Shown piece after piece: positions 13,485 through 15,691 of a stretch of 15,691 nt of DNA. Position numbers and translations under genes: made by a program. The DNA is taken from contig UQXG01000038.1 in NCBI GenBank assembly GCA_900544945.1, positions 1-15,691 of the forward strand, given 5' to 3'. Below the pieces are notes generated by a model. The model saw nothing but the letters and a program-made list of their open reading frames with translations, did not search any database and was not told where the DNA came from. Numbering within the stretch: the first letter of the stretch is position 1; each line of letters begins with the position of its first letter. Source of the stretch: an uncultured Eubacteriales bacterium. GTDB taxonomy: Bacteria > Bacillota > Clostridia > Oscillospirales > Oscillospiraceae.

Positions 13485-13918
13485 AACATGGCCCCCTTTC
13501 TTTTCAAAACAAAGGTTGTTTTTTGCGAAAGTGAGCAGAAAAGAACGGACGGCTGCTGGCACAGCTCCACGGGAATCTCACCCCCGCGTGGTTCTCACGC
13601 GGCCCTGCTCGTTGCCTGCGACGCTTCAAACGCTCGGACTACGACGGCAAGGGAGTATCATTGTCCTATCTGCGCGTCGTCGCCCGCAGGCTGCCACACC
13701 TGCTTTACGGCACGGTAAAATCGCTCCGCTTACCCCAATGAGGGAAAGCCTCTTGGCGCACCTGCCGCCCGGCTCGGCACAGACAGAATGTATCCGTCTG
13801 CCCTATGACGCGCCGCCATTGTCCTGCGGGCGTATTTGTCAAGGAGCAAAGGGGCCGCCGGGAAAACAGGCAGGCGGGGAAAGGGAAAGCCGCCTGTCTA
13901 TGGCCGGGGCCTTAACCG
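13485..13918. other. 434-bp GC-rich stretch without a supported gene between xis and the HTH gene
   Basis: No ORF here has a ribosome binding site or recognisable product on either strand; Tn916 has orf10 in this interval. It contains several inverted repeats: CCGCGTG/CACGCGG (13584-13602), a TTTAC/GTAAA pair near 13708-13723, and AGGCGG/CCGCCT around 13871-13894. It may be a long untranslated spacer with regulatory RNA structure, or the decayed remains of a gene. Confidence 0.6.
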
Positions 13919-14161
13919 TCAGTCGCCAATGGGACTAACGATGGAATGGATCAGCTTGATTTGCAATCGGCGCTTCATATACTCGTCAATGCAGATATGA
14001 GGCTGGCCGCTGCCGTCATAGAGCGTCCGGGTACACAGCTTATTGATATAGCCGTCGTAATGCTGCAAGACACGCTCCACGGCTTCGGCGTTACCGGCGC
14101 AGGCCGCGTCGATCACAAAATCAGGCAGAGGGCTTTTGCCCTTGTAACTGGATTGCTTCAT
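13919..14161 (-). CDS. Orf8-type helix-turn-helix protein of conjugative transposons
   Basis: An 80-residue protein matching the small helix-turn-helix family named after Tn916 Orf8 (HTH_16). Features are PLPDFVIDAACAGNAEAVER (about residues 11-30), a helix LQHYDGYINKLCTRTLYD, then YMKRRLQIKLIHSI at the end. In Tn916 the orf7-orf8 products raise expression of the excision and transfer genes. It starts 6 bp after the sigma gene with GGAGGGAGG as site, so the two form an operon and probably act together. The resemblance to the N-terminal part of ECF-like sigma factors (region 2) suggests that with the next gene it could make a split sigma factor; that is inference. Confidence 0.88.
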   Translation of the reverse strand: MKQSSYKGKSPLPDFVIDAACAGNAEAVERVLQHYDGYINKLCTRTLYDGSGQPHICIDEYMKRRLQIKLIHSIVSPIGD

Positions 14162-14167
14162 CCGCGT

Positions 14168-14599
14168 TTAACCTCCCTCCGGCATGAACGCCATCAATTT
14201 TATACGCAAGTCTTTCAGGGTGCTTGTCCTGTGGCGCTGTACTGCGCTGCGGGACATTCCCATCAGGCGGCCGATTTCTTCGTCAGTCAAATCCAGAACA
14301 AAGCGGAGAATCAAAATACTCTGCTCGTCTTTTGGCAGGCTGGCAAACGCTTCGGCCACAAGCTCGTTGTCGATATGTAGGTCATAGCCATGCGAACTGA
14401 ATGTAAAGCTGTCGCAGGAATACCGATCTACGGTCGAGAGCTTGTCCCAATCAGCCGGGGAAACAGCGTCCAGCGACACTTCACGGTCGCGGCGGCACTT
14501 CATTTCCCGCAGATAATCTATCGCCTCATGGTACAGAACCAGCTTGCAATAGCGGTCAAACTGGCTCCATTCACCGTATTTGCGGGGGATCGCTTCCAT
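14168..14599 (-). CDS. Orf7-type sigma factor-like protein of Tn916 family
   Basis: A 143-residue protein with a sigma region 4 helix-turn-helix: FASLPKDEQSILILRFVLDL, then TDEEIGRLMGMSRSAVQRHR (about residues 105-124) and TLKDLRIKL. The first ~65 residues (QFDRYCKLVLYHEAIDYLRE and following) resemble the N-terminus of Tn916 Orf7. In Tn916 it is the early activator of the mobility genes together with Orf8. The start at 14599 is preceded by AGGGGGTGAG. It is first of the orf7-orf8 pair and follows a leader with a terminator and a 35-codon ORF, so expression may be controlled by attenuation. Confidence 0.92.
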   Translation of the reverse strand: MEAIPRKYGEWSQFDRYCKLVLYHEAIDYLREMKCRRDREVSLDAVSPADWDKLSTVDRYSCDSFTFSSHGYDLHIDNELVAEAFASLPKDEQSILILRFVLDLTDEEIGRLMGMSRSAVQRHRTSTLKDLRIKLMAFMPEGG

Positions 14600-14746
14600 C
14601 TTCTCACCCCCTTTCTATGGGGGATGTGGTGGTTCTCTCCCTTTCCGCCAATAGAGCGAATGGAATCTCTCTGGCTGCCCGCTAAACGCCTCCTTTTTTC
14701 ATTTTTTTGAAATTTCTTTTTGCGCCGGATAGCAGGCCGCAGGAAA
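14600..14746. other. Leader between the mobility terminator and the sigma gene
   Basis: No supported gene. A strong Shine-Dalgarno string, AAAAAAGGAGG, lies at about 14687-14697 on the minus strand with no start codon at proper distance. It sits inside a seven-codon frame that starts at 14702 and reads MKKGGV. It may be a remnant, or a binding site for a stalled or idle ribosome. A weak promoter-like pair (TTGACC, then TATTTC, 17 bp apart) overlaps the upstream terminator. Confidence 0.45.
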
Positions 14747-14787
14747 TAACAAAATTCGCCCGGCAGGTCAAAGACCCACAGGGCGAA
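14747..14787 (-). terminator. Intrinsic terminator upstream of the mobility genes
   Basis: Minus strand TTCGCCC (14787-14781) pairs with GGGCGAA (14761-14755). The inner stem GGTC/GACC closes loop TTT, and TTTTGTTATTT follows. It lies 23 bases after the stop of the 35-codon ORF and about 155 bases before the sigma gene. It either ends transcription from the element interior or acts as an attenuator in front of the orf7-orf8-xis-int set. Confidence 0.8.
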
Positions 14788-14810
14788 ACAAAAAGCAATA
14801 TGTTCTTTTC

Positions 14811-14918
14811 CTACATGGTATAGTACATACGCACAGCCGCTTGTCCCCGCTGCCGGGGGACGGCTTTTTTTGACAGGCTAACCCCTGTCGGATTTTGTCG
14901 AAGTAGTTTTCGTTGCAT
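14811..14918 (-). CDS. Putative 35-residue basic leader peptide
   Basis: An ATG-started ORF of 35 codons plus TAG, with AGGAGGGAG about 6 bases upstream, a good ribosome binding site. The product (MQRKLLRQNPTGVSLSKK to the end, MYYTM) is rich in Arg, Lys and Gln with no membrane segment and no family I recognise. Its codons overlap two hairpins (GACAGG/CCTGTC at 14872-14889 and the GTCCCC/GGGGAC hairpin). The next downstream element is a terminator. Short ORF plus downstream terminator is the layout of translation-dependent attenuation, as in the tet(M) leader of Tn916. It could also be just a small gene with its terminator. Confidence 0.5.
   Translation of the reverse strand: MQRKLLRQNPTGVSLSKKAVPRQRGQAAVRMYYTM
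14835..14871 (+). terminator. Plus-strand terminator-like hairpin inside the 35-codon ORF
   Basis: AGCC (14835-14838) with GGCT (14862-14865) and GTCCCC (14843-14848) with GGGGAC (14856-14861), then a run of seven T on the plus strand. No plus-strand gene is seen in this part of the element, so it could stop antisense transcription. On the minus strand the run of seven A precedes the hairpin and it would act only as RNA structure within the leader ORF. Confidence 0.6.
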
Positions 14919-14969
14919 AGCGGCTCCCTCCTAAAGCCGCCATGCCAGAACACGGTGCAGGGGTCGTCG

Positions 14970-15012
14970 AAGCAAACAGAAACGGCGGCCTTGATCTACT
15001 CAAAACCGCCGT
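14970..15012 (-). terminator. Terminator after the receiver-domain gene
   Basis: Minus strand ACGGCGG-TT-TTGA pairs with TCAA-GG-CCGCCGT around GTAGA (15012-14982). The central TT/GG are wobble pairs, so the stem is about 13 bp. TTTCTGTTTG follows. It lies about 100 bases after the frame-restored stop of the receiver gene, so it fits as the end of that unit. The T tract is interrupted, so strength is moderate. Confidence 0.65.
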
Positions 15013-15113
15013 ATCGTCAGTGATACAGGAAAGCGCACGAAATCCTCTGCCCGTCAGCGGTTTTTTTTCTTTTCCCCGCTGTGGAGGCAGATGTTTTGAT
15101 ATGTAAGCTCGTT

Positions 15114-15142
15114 TCATTCCACAAAGAACAGAACCCGCCGGA
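15114..15142 (-). pseudogene. Out-of-frame C-terminal end of the receiver protein
   Basis: Just past the premature stop, another frame reads GNIPELIRRVLFFVE and then TGA (15116-15114), a good last helix for a receiver domain. The current frame leaves this segment at a run of six C on the minus strand (15168-15163) and stops after nine unrelated codons. Adding one C would join the two frames. The sequence alone cannot tell a mutation from a base-calling error. Confidence 0.7.
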
Positions 15143-15691
15143 TCAGCTCCGGGATATTGCCTGGGGGGCGGTGATATAGTCATTCACGCCCTCATGCCGG
15201 TATTCATATTCCGTAGCAAGGTCGTTGTTCTCGGTGAGGATAAAGAACGGCAGAAGCCGGACAGGGGGATTCTTCATTTGGAACATCCCCGCCACCCGCC
15301 GCGGCGTATGAAACAGCTCCATTGCTGTGCCGTCCGGCAGTTCCAGATCACACAAGATCAGGTCTATTTCCTTATCCTCAAAAATCCGGCGCTTGGCCTC
15401 CCCAATCGAGGAAACCAGAATCAGGTCAAAGCCCTTTTGTAGCATAGCAGCCCGCAGCACTTCGGCGCTGGTATCTTCTGCATAGACAAAGAGCAGCTTG
15501 TGAAAAGTCGGGGCCTTTTCGCCGGATAACTGCCGGTAGGCGTATTCCACCAGCTTATCTTGCAGCAGCAGCCCTTTCATTTTGTCCATGCACAGCGTCG
15601 CGCCCCGGCGCTTGGCCTCCTGTTCGTAGTCCTCTTTGTCATGGCAGGACGCCAGAATAAAAGGCAGCTCCTTGTCTGCGGCCCGCACCTC
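15143..15691 (-). CDS. Multi-receiver signalling protein, C-terminal part (cut by window edge, frameshifted end)
   Basis: The frame is open to the right edge, so only the last ~183 codons are seen. The visible first part (PFILASCHDKEDYEQEAKR, then GATLCMDKMKG) is the second half of a receiver domain, including its conserved Lys. A second receiver follows: HKLLFVYAED (beta-1 with the acidic pair), DLILCDLELPDG with the acceptor Asp, FFILTENND, then NDYITAP, where the usual Lys-Pro reads Ala-Pro. Tandem receivers suggest either a hybrid sensor kinase C-terminus or a stand-alone response regulator; the upstream part is needed to decide. No DNA-binding domain follows. The end is shifted out of frame at a six-C run, see the separate entry. 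It is carried by the mobile element and is transcribed towards the mobility genes. Confidence 0.75.
   Translation of the reverse strand, partial: EVRAADKELPFILASCHDKEDYEQEAKRRGATLCMDKMKGLLLQDKLVEYAYRQLSGEKAPTFHKLLFVYAEDTSAEVLRAAMLQKGFDLILVSSIGEAKRRIFEDKEIDLILCDLELPDGTAMELFHTPRRVAGMFQMKNPPVRLLPFFILTENNDLATEYEYRHEGVNDYITAPQAISRS

Larger units (their letters stand above)
11760..15691 (-). mobile_element. Integrase end of a Tn916/Tn1549-family integrative conjugative element (right part outside window)
   Basis: The contiguous minus-strand set Orf7-type sigma factor, Orf8-type HTH protein, Xis and Int is the conserved mobility end of Tn916-family elements. Int lies nearest the chromosome and just downstream of glnN. 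The left boundary given is approximate. In Tn916 the end lies roughly a hundred to two hundred bases beyond the int stop, so the junction should be within 11640-11890. The second end, conjugation genes and cargo are beyond 15691, so no flanking repeat can be compared. A Tn916-like orf10 between orf8 and xis is not seen. Confidence 0.85.

Noticed and set aside
13488..13718. Plus-strand frame ending in a CPIC...CHTC pattern, zinc-ribbon-like
   Set aside because: The Cys pattern is short, there is no ribosome binding site at 13488, and it is opposite in direction to all element genes; likely chance.
13063..13938. 291-codon plus-strand frame spanning int, xis and the gap
   Set aside because: It runs antisense to conserved Int and Xis and has no recognisable domain or ribosome binding site.
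14878..15183. 101-codon minus-strand frame between the receiver gene and the 35-codon ORF
   Set aside because: No ribosome binding site, low-complexity translation, and it overlaps both the receiver end and a terminator.
11599..15691. CRISPR array or phage origin for the right-hand region
   Set aside because: No regularly spaced repeats beyond the two AGTAGTAAA copies. Int and Xis match conjugative transposons, and no phage genes are seen.

Overview
The window is about 15.7 kb of GC-rich DNA from a low-GC-lineage Gram-positive bacterium. It is most likely a Clostridia member of the Oscillospirales/Ruminococcaceae type. The reasons are strong AGGAGG ribosome binding sites, the gene order asp23-nusB-(TsaD-like)-xseA-xseB-ispA, a type III glutamine synthetase with an ANTAR regulator, and a Tn916/Tn1549-type conjugative element. 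This placement rests on gene content and protein family recognition; no database search was run.

Chromosomal part (1-11.6 kb). A DAHP synthase gene (aroF/G/H type, + strand) runs convergently towards a two-gene minus-strand unit. That unit encodes a complete OadB-type sodium pump beta subunit and a 41-residue single-span gamma-like protein. Its leader carries a sigma-A promoter, an RNA matching the yybP-ykoY (Mn2+) riboswitch layout, and an intrinsic terminator that competes with the aptamer's P1 helix. Next comes a tightly packed minus-strand housekeeping operon: asp23/Gls24, nusB, a second TsaD-like gene, xseA, xseB, ispA (farnesyl diphosphate synthase) and an AlkD-like DNA glycosylase. It ends in a strong terminator at 2543-2580.

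Nitrogen island (7.4-11.6 kb). A short type I glutamine synthetase gene and an ANTAR antiterminator gene (NitR-like) form a minus-strand operon. A type III glutamine synthetase gene (glnN) diverges from it. The two near-consensus promoters lie back to back with a shared A/T-tract palindrome between them. The glnN leader contains a terminator right after the promoter, so glnN is probably controlled by attenuation. The minus glnA leader carries a 12-bp palindrome and two hairpins with the same apical sequence.

Mobile part (about 11.75 kb to the right edge). The integrase end of a Tn916/Tn1549-family integrative conjugative element lies just downstream of glnN. Reading from the element interior outwards (minus strand) it holds the C-terminal part of a multi-receiver protein with an apparent frameshift, a leader region with a 35-codon ORF between two terminators, an Orf7-type sigma factor, an Orf8-type helix-turn-helix protein, excisionase and tyrosine integrase. 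The other element end is outside the window, so the exact junction cannot be fixed.
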